DNA of 64,000 bases from positions 310,001 to 374,000 of the forward strand of contig NZ_JADKYB010000001.1 of the NCBI RefSeq assembly GCF_016918855.1, written 5' to 3'. The position numbers were made by a program, and so were the translations under genes. Origin of the DNA: Actinacidiphila acididurans. GTDB lineage: Bacteria; Actinomycetota; Actinomycetes; Streptomycetales; Streptomycetaceae. The notes beneath the pieces were generated by a model. It saw only the letters and a program-made list of their open reading frames with translations. It was not told the DNA's origin and did no database searches. This document shows positions 8,122-16,734 of this stretch, piece after piece; positions within the stretch are counted from its first letter, which is position 1; each line of letters starts with the position of its first letter.

Positions 8122-9597
8122 TCAGGCGGTGAGCCGGAACCGGAAGGTGCGGAACAGCTCGGTCTCCGGTCTCCGGGCGCCCCGCTGCCGCAGGGCGTAG
8201 CCGATCAGGGCGTGGTTGAGCATGGTGAGCCGGGTGCCCTCGGCCCGGCCGCCGTCGGAGAGGCGGTCGACGACCCACGCGATCGCCGAGCCGCCGCCGT
8301 AGCGGGCGCGGGGCTCGAAGAGGCGGTCGGCGGCGCCGATTTCGCCGAGGACGTTGAGCACGTAGCTGACCGGGTAGGGGCGGTTGGCCCGGTCCTGGGC
8401 GGTGCGGTCCAGGTCCGGGAAGGAGTCGACCAGGCGCTCGATCGTCTCGTCGGTGATGAGGTCGGTCCAGCCGGTGAGCATGGCGGTCTGGATGATGTAG
8501 GGGTACGAGATCCCGTACAGGAAGAAATCCGCGCCCGGGTCGATCCCGCGCCACTCGTTCACCACACCGGCCGCGAAGGCGTCCGGGTCGGGGAGTTGGT
8601 CGTGCAGCCGGCCGAGGTTGTGCAGGGCCATGAGGTAGTACAGGCCCATGTGGGTGCGCTCGGCCGGGGCGATGGCGGCCATCAGTTCCTTCAGCTGCGC
8701 CAGCCGGTCGGTGCCGTGGGTCAGGTACTCCGCCCGGCCGGAGACCGCGATCGCGTTGAGCATGGTGACCAGGGGGTACGTCTTCCCGAACGCGTCGGTC
8801 ATGGGGCTGGGGAAGGCCGGGGGCAGGTTCACCTCGTCCGCCCGGTCCAGGTGGTCGAGGGTCTCGGCCATGTAGTCCCGCTCGCCGTCGAAGATCAGCG
8901 CGTCGTATCCCAGCAGCGAGACGACCGACAGCAGCATGGAGCCGCCGCGGCCGCGGAAGAAGGGCGCGGGGACGCGCTCCAGCAGGTCCAGGGCCTCCCG
9001 GACCCGGTTGCGCGGGCCGGACACCAGCCGCTTCTCCAGCCCGAGTTGGCCGAGGGCCAGGAAGACCGCGGTGCAGGCGGAGAGCCTCTCGTAGTCGCCG
9101 TGACGGCCGGTGTTCTCGTCCTTGATCCGGTCCGGCTCGATGAGATCCAGCACATCCAGGATCTCGCCCGGCACGTCCAGTCGGTCGTTGACCAGGAGCG
9201 TGCGGTCCAGGCCCAGTTTGGCGAAGGCGTCCATCAGGATGCAGCCCGCCGTCAGCCGGTAGTACGGGTTCTCCTCGGCGCGCATGGCCGCCAGGATCGG
9301 GCCGAGGGCGCGCTCCGCCGCGTCCCGGGACAGCCCGCCGGCCGGGTCGGCGGCGGTCAGGACCAGGTCGGCCAGCAGCCGGGAGAACAGGGTGTAGGAG
9401 TGGGCGTCGGTCAGCTTCGCCGCGAGCAGGCCGAAGGTGTGGCGGATGCGCGCGGCCGCCTCGCGGTCGTAGTCCACCGGGTACTGCCCGAGGCCGATGC
9501 CCCGCACCATGCGGCTCCAGGGCGTCGCCATCACGCGGGTCTCGTTGGACAGCTCGTGCAGCCCCGCCACGGGCAGAGCGGTGGGGTCGATGGCCAT
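8122..9597 (-). CDS. 491-aa protein of unknown function, mostly helical
   Basis: I do not recognise this family. The protein is soluble, with no signal peptide or membrane segment, and reads as successive amphipathic helices (for example 'RDAAERALGPILAAMRAEE', 'GILDVLDLIEP'-like repeats and 'YERLSACTAVFLALGQLGL'), reminiscent of an alpha/alpha toroid such as terpene cyclase-type or glycosidase-type barrels. Conserved-looking polar spots are 'HGDYERLSACTAV' and 'GRGGSMLLSVVSLLGYDAL'. It lies 127 bp downstream of the 1326-aa acyltransferase-kinase gene on the same strand, so the two are probably co-transcribed and act together. No function is assigned. Confidence 0.75.
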   Translation of the reverse strand: MAIDPTALPVAGLHELSNETRVMATPWSRMVRGIGLGQYPVDYDREAAARIRHTFGLLAAKLTDAHSYTLFSRLLADLVLTAADPAGGLSRDAAERALGPILAAMRAEENPYYRLTAGCILMDAFAKLGLDRTLLVNDRLDVPGEILDVLDLIEPDRIKDENTGRHGDYERLSACTAVFLALGQLGLEKRLVSGPRNRVREALDLLERVPAPFFRGRGGSMLLSVVSLLGYDALIFDGERDYMAETLDHLDRADEVNLPPAFPSPMTDAFGKTYPLVTMLNAIAVSGRAEYLTHGTDRLAQLKELMAAIAPAERTHMGLYYLMALHNLGRLHDQLPDPDAFAAGVVNEWRGIDPGADFFLYGISYPYIIQTAMLTGWTDLITDETIERLVDSFPDLDRTAQDRANRPYPVSYVLNVLGEIGAADRLFEPRARYGGGSAIAWVVDRLSDGGRAEGTRLTMLNHALIGYALRQRGARRPETELFRTFRFRLTA

Positions 9598-9724
9598 GAG
9601 CGGTGCCCTCCTGTGCTCGATCCTGTGCGGTCGGTCGTGGGACGGTCGTGGCTCCGGTCCGCCCGGCTCGTCGCTGCCGGGGCGTTCCCGTTCGGCTCGT
9701 TCCTGCGCGGCTCTTCCTCGAAGG

Positions 9725-12700
9725 TCACGGCGCGGGCAGTGGCGGCACCGCCAGGCCCAGGAACTCCCGGCGCCGGCCCTCCAGCATCTCCAGGGCCCAG
9801 TTGAGCCACTTGATGCCCTGGCAGTAGATGGCCACCGGCCGGCGCTGGGTCTGGTAGGTGTCCGTCAGCGTCCCGTCCAGCTCGGCCTGGAAGTGGAACG
9901 GCGGCATGGCCGTGAAGTGGGTGCCCATCATGAACACGAAGCGGATCAGCCAGTACGGGTCGTCCCGCAGGTACGGGGAGTCGGGGTCGTCGAGCCCGTA
10001 CACCGCCGTCATCACCGGCGCGAAGTGGTCCTCCACCCCGTGCGGCGCCGTCCCGGGCCCGATCCGGCCGCGCCGGGCCGCCACGTCCCGGACCCGGTAC
10101 GAGCGCTGGTAGGCGTTGTCCTTGGTGAAGTCGACGTCGACCCGGGGCACGCGGCCGGCGCCGACGTCGACCCGCAGCGCGAACTGCTCGTAGTGGATCT
10201 CGTCGTAGTGGCCGATGCTGTTGTGCCAGGGCTTGTTGTCGTACATCGGGTCGTCGCGGGTCTCGGCGCCGTCGCTGCGGAAGCCGATGGCCCGCGGGTC
10301 CAGGAACCTGATCCCCAGCGACTCGGCGGTGATCGCGGCAAGCGCCGCGTCGATACGTGCCCGCGGCGCGCCGCTTTCGATCAGCCGCTGCGCGCGCAGC
10401 AGCGGCTCGGGGTCGGAGAGCTTGATGTTCTCGGTGTTGGTGTCGCCCATCACCAGGCTGTGGAACCGCGGTTCGAGGATCTCCAGGTACCGCGGGTGCT
10501 CGCGGAAGCGCCGCAGGAGCGCCGCCTGGTTGAGGTACGTCCGCCCGTCGATGACGATCCGCTCGGTGTCCAGCAGGCCGGGGCCGAACGTGTGCGGCGC
10601 TGTCCGCCGGCACAGCGCGAGCCGGTCCTCGATCTTGCGGAAGTACGACGCCTCCAGGGTGTCGCCGGGCGCCGGCACCCGGTTGACGCTGTGCACGCGG
10701 CGGTCCAGCAGCCGCATGATCTCCTCGTACAGCCGGGCCACCACGGCCGGCGGCGGCGAGTGCTTCTCGACGAACCGGCTGACCTCCTCGCCGCGTACGT
10801 AGCTCATCTCGTAGACGACCTCGCGGTACGTGGTCCGGCCGCCGCGGCGCAGGTGCGCGGGGACCGGGATGTCGCGTTCGAGGACGTCGTGGACCTCAGG
10901 GAAGTAGCGCCGCACCGGCTCGGGCAGCGCGCGCAGGAACTCGGCCTGCTTCTTGGCCTTCGCGAAGGGCGGCAGCATCACCCCGGTGCCGTCCGGGCTC
11001 CAGCGGGCGGTGGTCAGCGCCTCGCTGAGCACCTTGCGGACGGTCACGCCGTCCCCGCTGCGGTCGTACGGCCGGTCCGCCGGATCGCCGCCCTTGGTCA
11101 GGAAGATGGTCATCGACTCGCTGCCGCCCTTGCCGAAGCCGACGATCGGCTCGCCGATGCCGACGTAGGCGTTGACCGAACTGCTGAGCAGCCGGCGGCC
11201 CTGCGCGTGCCGCAGCACCCGCTCGTTCTCCTCGGTCAGGCCCATGGCGCAGCGGTCCTCGAAGGCGTCCAGGGCGGGATTGACGCCCCGGGTCCACAAC
11301 TCGGCCGGGGACAGCACCGAGACCACCGAGGCCCGGTGCGGTCCGGCGTCCACCCGGGCCGGGCAGAGCTCCGAACCGAGCGAGACGATCTGGCAGTTGC
11401 CGTTGAGGTGGACGCGGTGCACGTCGCCGTGGCCGACGGTCCCGGCGCCGATCGTTCCCGTGCCGACCTTTCCTGTGCCGTTCGGCCCGGCACCGTTCGG
11501 CCCGGCACCGACCTTCCCGGCACCGTTCGTCCCCGCACTGCTCGTCACCGTGCCGAGGACGGCGCGGGTGGCCGCCTCCAGGTCCTTGCGGGACTGCAAC
11601 GGCACGCCGTCCGGCGAGATCACCGGGATCTCGGAGCCGCGCAGCGCCGACAGCAGCCGGTCCAGTACCGGCCGCAGCCGGTCGGTACGGGCGCCGGCGC
11701 GCAGCCAGTCGGCGTACAGTTCGGCGAACGTCGCCAGCGGCACCGCGCCGGAGGCGGCCAGCGCCACCAGCCAGCCCAGTGGGTCGCCGGCCGCGATGTA
11801 GTGGTCGCTCTGCGCGAAGATCGCCGGGCGGTGCAGGCGCAGCACCTCGAACAGGGTGTACTGGTAGACGAATCGGCTCATCGCGAGGACGGCGTCCGGA
11901 GGCGCGGCGACCCCGGCCAGCGGCAGGTAGCCGTCCTCGTCGATCCACAGGCTCTCCGAGATCTGGTCGTGGATGCGGTGCGCCACCGGCTGGGTGTCCA
12001 GCAACAGCCGTGTCCTGCGGGCGAGTTCGGCCGCGTCCAGGTCGGAGAGCCGGCTGAGGTGCACGACCACCACTTCGGGGTGCTCGGCGGCCAGCGTGCT
12101 GCGGTCCGCGACGCCGCCCGCGGCGTCGAGCACCTTCAGCTCGGCGTAGACCTGCCCCACCTTCTCGGCCGGCCCGGTGATGCGCTTCTTCAGCCGGGCC
12201 CGCAGCACCAGTTCGCCGCCGGCGGCGTCCACGCTGTCGTGGTACGACCGGGTGTACTGGTACACCTCCAGGAACCGGCGGAAGGCCGGGGCGCCGTCGC
12301 CCTGCGGGCGGAGCATCTCGTCGGCGACGACCCGGCTCATCGACCGGTGCAGGTACCGGCTGTGGAACGGCCCGGCCTGGGCCCGCCGGAACACCCGGCG
12401 CAGCAGGTCGTGATGACGGCCCGTCATGTGGGTGCCGGACCTGCGCAGCGCGGCGAGTTCGGTGGTGACGGTGCCGGCCAGGTGCACGGTGTCCAGCAGT
12501 GCCTCGGTCTCCAGTGGGTCGCCGGTGCAGGCGGTCACCGGTGTCTCGATGTTGTTGTCGGTCAGCAGCCGTACCGACTTCTCCCCGAGGCCGAGTTCCA
12601 CCACGGCGTCCGGGCGCAGCGCGTCCAGGGTCTCCGCGGTGATCCGGGAGGCCATCACCTCGTCGGTCACGGCCAGGACGGCGCCGCGCACCTCGGCCGC

Positions 12701-13705
12701 GGTGGTCAGCAGGCCGGCACCGCTGTTGGAGACCAGGGGGACCCGCGGGCGGCGGAAGACGATGTTGTTCTCCTCGATGAACCGCTCCAGGCCGCGGCGC
12801 ACCGCCCGCATGCGGGCCGAGTGCGCCAGGAAGGTCGTCGGCTCCTTCAGTTCCTCGGTCGCCACCGCGGGGAAGCGCTGCATGAACAGGTCGAAGCCGG
12901 ACTTCACCCCGAGCCGCACGTAGATGTTGGTCTGCTGCCGGGAGTAGAGCTTGTGCACCTCCACGTCGGCCCTGGGGTAGAAGTCCTCGATCTCCTTCAG
13001 CGCCTCGGTCAGGTCATCGGGTTCGCCGCGCAGTGCCACCACGTGGTACGGCTCCGGGGCCAGCGGCCGTCCGCGTACCGGGTCGGGGAGATACGCGGCC
13101 AGGTCCCGGGACAGGGCGTCCTGCGGTGCCCCGCCCTCGGCCGCGAGCAGCATCAGCGGGGTGAAGGCCCGCGCGATCCGCACGCCGTCGCCGACCGACA
13201 CCGAACCGCTGGCCACCGCCGAGGCGATGACCCCGAAGCTCTCGCCGGTGTAGGCGGTGAAGTCGAGCGCGACGCCTTTCTTGTGCGCCGCGGCCCGTAA
13301 GTACGCCTCCAGGGCCAGGCTGTGCACCAGGAACGCGGCACCGATGAAGCCCTGCCGCTCCATCCGGGTCGCGGGCATGTTCTCCGGCACCATCAGCAGG
13401 GTCTCCGGTCGCCCGGGGCGGCCCAGCGCCCGGGCGCCGAGCTGGTAGACGCGTTCCACCTCCGGCATCCCGCAGTCCAGCAGGGACCGGTCGAGGTTCT
13501 GGTACGCGGCCCGGCTGCCCAGGCCCGGGAAGAAGCCGGCGATGCGGCTGCGGCCGGCCGGGCCCGGTGCGCCCTGCCCCGGCCGGTCCCGGGCAGCCTG
13601 CCCCGCGACGGTCGGCTCCACGACTGGGTCCGCGAGGTCGGGTTGCGTCGGGGCGAGGGAAGCCGAACGCTGCCAGCGGGAAAGGGAAGGAGACAGCTCC
13701 ATCAT
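9725..13705 (-). CDS. Acyltransferase-kinase fusion protein (1326 aa)
   Basis: A multidomain protein. Residues about 54-395 resemble malonyl/acyl-CoA:ACP transferases: 'FFPGLGSR' at the start, nucleophile motif TGESFG (Ser156) and 'FLAHSARM' with a candidate catalytic His295. Residues 605-690 look like a second acyltransferase fragment, but the elbow reads GDPLG, lacking Ser. Residues 718-762 are a Gly/Thr/Val-rich linker. Residues about 840-1160 resemble an aminoglycoside-phosphotransferase-type kinase: 'GFGKGGSES' loop, 'VRK' (Lys890), hinge 'EMSYVRGEE', catalytic loop 'VMGDTNTENIKL' (Asp1088, Asn1093) and 'RFLDPRA' (Asp1136). GGAG fits the second ATG (13702) slightly better than the first. 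The domain order is unfamiliar to me. Role is inferred only as acyl transfer plus phosphorylation in specialised metabolism. Confidence 0.8.
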   Translation of the reverse strand: MMELSPSLSRWQRSASLAPTQPDLADPVVEPTVAGQAARDRPGQGAPGPAGRSRIAGFFPGLGSRAAYQNLDRSLLDCGMPEVERVYQLGARALGRPGRPETLLMVPENMPATRMERQGFIGAAFLVHSLALEAYLRAAAHKKGVALDFTAYTGESFGVIASAVASGSVSVGDGVRIARAFTPLMLLAAEGGAPQDALSRDLAAYLPDPVRGRPLAPEPYHVVALRGEPDDLTEALKEIEDFYPRADVEVHKLYSRQQTNIYVRLGVKSGFDLFMQRFPAVATEELKEPTTFLAHSARMRAVRRGLERFIEENNIVFRRPRVPLVSNSGAGLLTTAAEVRGAVLAVTDEVMASRITAETLDALRPDAVVELGLGEKSVRLLTDNNIETPVTACTGDPLETEALLDTVHLAGTVTTELAALRRSGTHMTGRHHDLLRRVFRRAQAGPFHSRYLHRSMSRVVADEMLRPQGDGAPAFRRFLEVYQYTRSYHDSVDAAGGELVLRARLKKRITGPAEKVGQVYAELKVLDAAGGVADRSTLAAEHPEVVVVHLSRLSDLDAAELARRTRLLLDTQPVAHRIHDQISESLWIDEDGYLPLAGVAAPPDAVLAMSRFVYQYTLFEVLRLHRPAIFAQSDHYIAAGDPLGWLVALAASGAVPLATFAELYADWLRAGARTDRLRPVLDRLLSALRGSEIPVISPDGVPLQSRKDLEAATRAVLGTVTSSAGTNGAGKVGAGPNGAGPNGTGKVGTGTIGAGTVGHGDVHRVHLNGNCQIVSLGSELCPARVDAGPHRASVVSVLSPAELWTRGVNPALDAFEDRCAMGLTEENERVLRHAQGRRLLSSSVNAYVGIGEPIVGFGKGGSESMTIFLTKGGDPADRPYDRSGDGVTVRKVLSEALTTARWSPDGTGVMLPPFAKAKKQAEFLRALPEPVRRYFPEVHDVLERDIPVPAHLRRGGRTTYREVVYEMSYVRGEEVSRFVEKHSPPPAVVARLYEEIMRLLDRRVHSVNRVPAPGDTLEASYFRKIEDRLALCRRTAPHTFGPGLLDTERIVIDGRTYLNQAALLRRFREHPRYLEILEPRFHSLVMGDTNTENIKLSDPEPLLRAQRLIESGAPRARIDAALAAITAESLGIRFLDPRAIGFRSDGAETRDDPMYDNKPWHNSIGHYDEIHYEQFALRVDVGAGRVPRVDVDFTKDNAYQRSYRVRDVAARRGRIGPGTAPHGVEDHFAPVMTAVYGLDDPDSPYLRDDPYWLIRFVFMMGTHFTAMPPFHFQAELDGTLTDTYQTQRRPVAIYCQGIKWLNWALEMLEGRRREFLGLAVPPLPAP
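11426..11554 (-). repeat. Degenerate tandem repeat coding the interdomain linker
   Basis: Within the fusion gene, residues about 718-760 consist of imperfect repeats built from GAG, GTG, KVG and PNG units. At DNA level the units CCGTTCGGCCCGGCA recur in tandem. The stretch links the degenerate acyltransferase-like part to the kinase part and probably varies in length between strains. Confidence 0.7.
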
Positions 13706-14466
13706 CTTCTCCGGGTCTCTTCTGAATCCTTGGGTCTGTTGCGTCCTGTGCGTCGTGCGGGTCTTTCGGGATTCGCGGGTCGTGCGCGCGTACGGGATAC
13801 CCGTGTGTCCCGCGTGGCGTTTTCCGGCGCTGTAGCACGACGGGAACCGGCCCTTCCGTGAATGCGCGGCGCGGTGGCCGGAGGTGCGCCGGGCGCGCGG
13901 AATTCACGGCGTCAGGGCCGGGAGTGAAGGGTGAGGTTTTCCGTGGGAAATCGGGATCCGGCTCCGGTGGCGCACTCCGGGTTCAGCGGTGAACTCTCCT
14001 GGTGCGCGCGGCGGGTGTGGTGCACGCAGCGGATTCGACGGACGCGACTTCCGCGGGTCCGCGCAGCCTGTGCATGTCTTCCCCTCAAACCGATGTGGAA
14101 GCTCGCCTGGCCAGCGCGTCGTCGCGCTGCTGGTGCGGATCGCCCCCGTCGGACCGTCACCGACGGGCACGCGTCGGGGAACGCCGTTCGGTGCCTCATT
14201 CAATACCTGTGAGGCGGTCCGGGTCAAGAATTCCTGGTGGGCGTCCGGATAATTAAAGCCACCGTAACATCGGTCGATCAATTCGCGTCACGTCGCGCGG
14301 TGCGGCCTGGGTGAAAAGAATCCGGACATGCGGACGTCATGATTCCGGGTGGGAATGCAGGTGCGGCGGCGAAAGCGGACCGCACGTATTTGGCCACTGT
14401 CCCGGCCGGGGGAAAGCAGGAAAACGGGAAAGCGGGAAAGCGTCGCACGGCCGGAAAATACGGGTG
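13706..14466. other. Gene-free spacer upstream of the fusion gene
   Basis: About 760 bp between the fusion gene start and the terminator of the MFS gene hold no frame with coding character. Short frames exist in several phases but lack a plausible start site or recognisable family. The spacer is less GC-rich in parts than its neighbours and presumably carries the promoter for the 9.7-13.7 kb operon. Direct GGGAAAGC repeats occur near 14427. Confidence 0.6.
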
Positions 14467-14512
14467 CCGGCACGTCCCGGGGCCTCACCTGGGCCTCGCC
14501 GGGACGTGCCGG
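14467..14512. terminator. 14-bp perfect hairpin terminator of the MFS gene
   Basis: Arms 14467-14480 and 14499-14512 are exact complements with an 18-nt loop. It starts 33 bp past the stop codon of the leftward MFS gene, where a terminator is expected. Confidence 0.7.
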
Positions 14513-14545
14513 GGGCCGGCCGCTGCGGCGCGGCCGGCGGCCGGT

Positions 14546-15751
14546 TCAGCTCGCGGCGCCGGCCGGCTCCGCGGCGTCGACGACGGAGCCGGCCGGATCG
14601 CCCGGCGTCCGCTCTCCGCGCACGAAGGAGGCCGCCAGCAGCACGATCAGGCCGAGGCCGGTGAGCCCGGCGCCGACGCGCAGCGGCGACACGTATCCGA
14701 AGCCCGCGTCGAGCGCGAGGCCGCCGAGCCACGCGCCCAGCGCGTTGCCGACGTTGAAGGCGGCGATGTTGGCGCCGGAGGCCATGGTGGGCGCGTCCGG
14801 GGCGTACTTCATGATCCGCACCTGGAGGCCGGGGGCGGTGGACAGCCCGACGCTGCCCATGAGCACCAGGGAGACGATCGTCATGACCTTGCTGTCCGCG
14901 GTCAGGGCGAAGAGCGTGAGCACCGCGGTGAGCAGCGCCATGATCGTGATCATTGAGGTCCGCAGGGACCGGTCGGCGGCCTTGCCGCCCACGAAGTTGC
15001 CGACGAAGGTGCCGGCTCCGAACAGCACCAGCAGCCAGGGCACGGTGTGGTCGGCGAAACCGCTCACCTTGGTGAGCGTGAACGCGATGTAGGTGAACCC
15101 GCCGATCACGCCGCCGAAGGCGAGGATGCTGACGGTGAGTGAGATCCACACCTGCGGCCGGCGGAAGGCGCCGAGTTCGCTGCGCAGGCTTGTATCGGCC
15201 GGCGCGGCGGTCTGCGGGACCAGCAGCTGGATGCCGGCCAGGGCGACGACACCGACGATGGTGATCGCCCAGAAGGTGGAGCGCCAGCCGAGCTGCTGGC
15301 CGAGGAATGTGCCGAGCGGGACACCGAGCACGTTGGCCACCGTCAGGCCGCCGAACATGAGCGCGATGGCGCCGGCCCGCTTGTTCGGCGCGACCATGTC
15401 CGCGGCGACCACCGCGCCCACGCCGAAGAACGCGCCATGGCAGAGGGCCGCGACGATGCGGCCGATCATCAGTACCGCGTAGTCCGGTGCCAGCGCGGAG
15501 ATCAGGTTGCCCGCGATGAACAGCACCATCAGTCCGAGCAGGACCTTCTTGCGGTCGTAGCGGGCGATCGCGGCGGTCAGCGCGACGGCGCCGACGGCCA
15601 CGCTGAGTGCGTAGCCCGAGACCAGGTAGCCGGCCACGGACTCGCTGACGCCGAAATCGTCCGATATCTCCGGTAACAGCCCGACGATCCCGAACTCCGT
15701 GAGCCCGATGCCGAAGCCCCCCAGGGCCAAGGCGATAAGCCCGATAGGCAT
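14546..15751 (-). CDS. MFS drug-efflux-type transporter (AraJ/YdhP-like)
   Basis: A 401-residue transporter starting at the ATG at 15751, preceded by GGAAGG; the longer frame adds Arg/Pro-rich residues that do not fit the family. It opens 'PIGLIALALGGFGIGLTEFG', the typical first helix of DHA1 exporters, with 'PEISDDFGVSESVAGYLVS' and motif C 'LTVANVLGVPLGTFLGQQ'. It shares layout with the MFS at 2224-3447, and the two are probably paralogues. It is transcribed towards the 9.7-13.7 kb operon but separated from it by 840 bp and a terminator. It could export a product of that locus; this is inference. Confidence 0.87.
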   Translation of the reverse strand: MPIGLIALALGGFGIGLTEFGIVGLLPEISDDFGVSESVAGYLVSGYALSVAVGAVALTAAIARYDRKKVLLGLMVLFIAGNLISALAPDYAVLMIGRIVAALCHGAFFGVGAVVAADMVAPNKRAGAIALMFGGLTVANVLGVPLGTFLGQQLGWRSTFWAITIVGVVALAGIQLLVPQTAAPADTSLRSELGAFRRPQVWISLTVSILAFGGVIGGFTYIAFTLTKVSGFADHTVPWLLVLFGAGTFVGNFVGGKAADRSLRTSMITIMALLTAVLTLFALTADSKVMTIVSLVLMGSVGLSTAPGLQVRIMKYAPDAPTMASGANIAAFNVGNALGAWLGGLALDAGFGYVSPLRVGAGLTGLGLIVLLAASFVRGERTPGDPAGSVVDAAEPAGAAS

Positions 15752-15805
15752 GGAGTAAACCCTTCCGTCACTAAGCGCGCACGCCATTAAGCGGCGCACA
15801 CAATT

Positions 15806-15833
15806 GTTGCAAGCACAGGTTATTGCCTGCAAC
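15806..15833. promoter_or_regulatory. Inverted repeat GTTGCA-N16-TGCAAC upstream of the MFS gene
   Basis: GTTGCA at 15806-15811 and TGCAAC at 15828-15833 form an inverted repeat with a relatively AT-rich centre, 55 bp upstream of the MFS start. It may be an operator or flank the promoter. The rest of 15752-16029 shows GC-rich hairpin-forming sequence and no gene. Confidence 0.4.
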
Positions 15834-16029
15834 GACGTGATCCGGCCGGGCCCGTACGGGAGGAGGCGGGGGAGCGCGCCGGGGGACCCGCCGAGGCGGG
15901 GGTGCCTGCCGGACGGCTGCCGGGCTCCCCGGCAGGCGCCGGGCATCCGCGTGGTGTGGCCGGAATCGTGGGGTCCTCCGGGGGTGCGGGGCGGCCGCGT
16001 CCGGGCCACCCCGCGGTGGTGACATCCGG

Positions 16030-16455
16030 TCAGCCGGCCGCCGCCCAGGGCCCCACGCCGCCGATCCGGTGGGCGGTGATCCGCACCACGTACCCGTCGC
16101 CGTCGGGGGCCTTCGGCGGATACGCGGTGTCCGGACCGATGTACGCGCGGGCCAGCCGCCGTACCAGGTCCAGCCCGCCGCCCTCGTCGACCGCGGCCTC
16201 GCCGTTGACGATCAGGTACTGCCGCAGGCCGGCCGGATCGACGCGGTCCGATTCGACCGTCACCGCCACCCGGGGGTCACGGCGCAGGTTCTTGATCTTC
16301 TGCCATTCGTACAGTGACCCGAAGACCAGATCGCCGTTGTCCAGCCCCAGCCAGACGCAGGTGGCCTGCGGACTTCCGTCCGGGTTGAGGGTGACGAGGT
16401 GGCCGAGCGCGGGAGAGGCGACCAGCGCCTGCGCGGACTCGGGAATGCTGACCAT
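16030..16455 (-). CDS. PPOX-class F420-dependent/FMN oxidoreductase
   Basis: A 141-residue split-barrel flavin/F420-binding protein of the pyridoxamine-phosphate-oxidase superfamily. The ATG at 16455 has AGGAG at good spacing. Features: 'PALGHLVTLNPDGSPQATCVW' (first strands), 'FGSLYEWQKIKNLRRDPRVAV' (phosphate-contact segment of the family) and 'LRQYLIVNGEAAVDEGGG'. The length is that of the F420-binding actinobacterial group, which reduces or binds F420, biliverdin or heme-like ligands. Cofactor choice cannot be settled by eye. It is a single gene, with the divergent HAD gene 280 bp away. Confidence 0.85.
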   Translation of the reverse strand: MVSIPESAQALVASPALGHLVTLNPDGSPQATCVWLGLDNGDLVFGSLYEWQKIKNLRRDPRVAVTVESDRVDPAGLRQYLIVNGEAAVDEGGGLDLVRRLARAYIGPDTAYPPKAPDGDGYVVRITAHRIGGVGPWAAAG

Positions 16456-16734
16456 GGTGCTTCTCCTGAACGACCCGGCGTCGCACGCGAGGCTGCCGGG
16501 TACGGGGGCATGGTCCGGCGCGGACCCACTGGGCTCCGCCGGACTCACCGGGAAGGTCGGGCCGGCCGCGGCACGCAGACGTCATCGGCTGCGCCACCCG
16601 GCGACGGACCCCTTCGGCCCTGCCACCCGCTGCGGCGGCCCCACCCCCTCAACGAGCGACCGCCGACCACGTCACCGCCCGGCGCGTCCACAGGCGGTAC
16701 GACGCCGGTCCCGGCGGCCTTTTAGGGTGTGCGT

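Noticed and set aside
9497..13300. Very long rightward frame (over 1200 codons) opposite the fusion gene
   Set aside because: It is antisense to clear domain signatures, is rich in Arg, Gly, Val, His and Gln as expected for a complement of GC-biased codons, and has no family similarity.
8122..15751. Calling the locus a polyketide or NRPS cluster
   Set aside because: Only acyltransferase-like parts are seen; no ketosynthase, adenylation, condensation or carrier domain is present.
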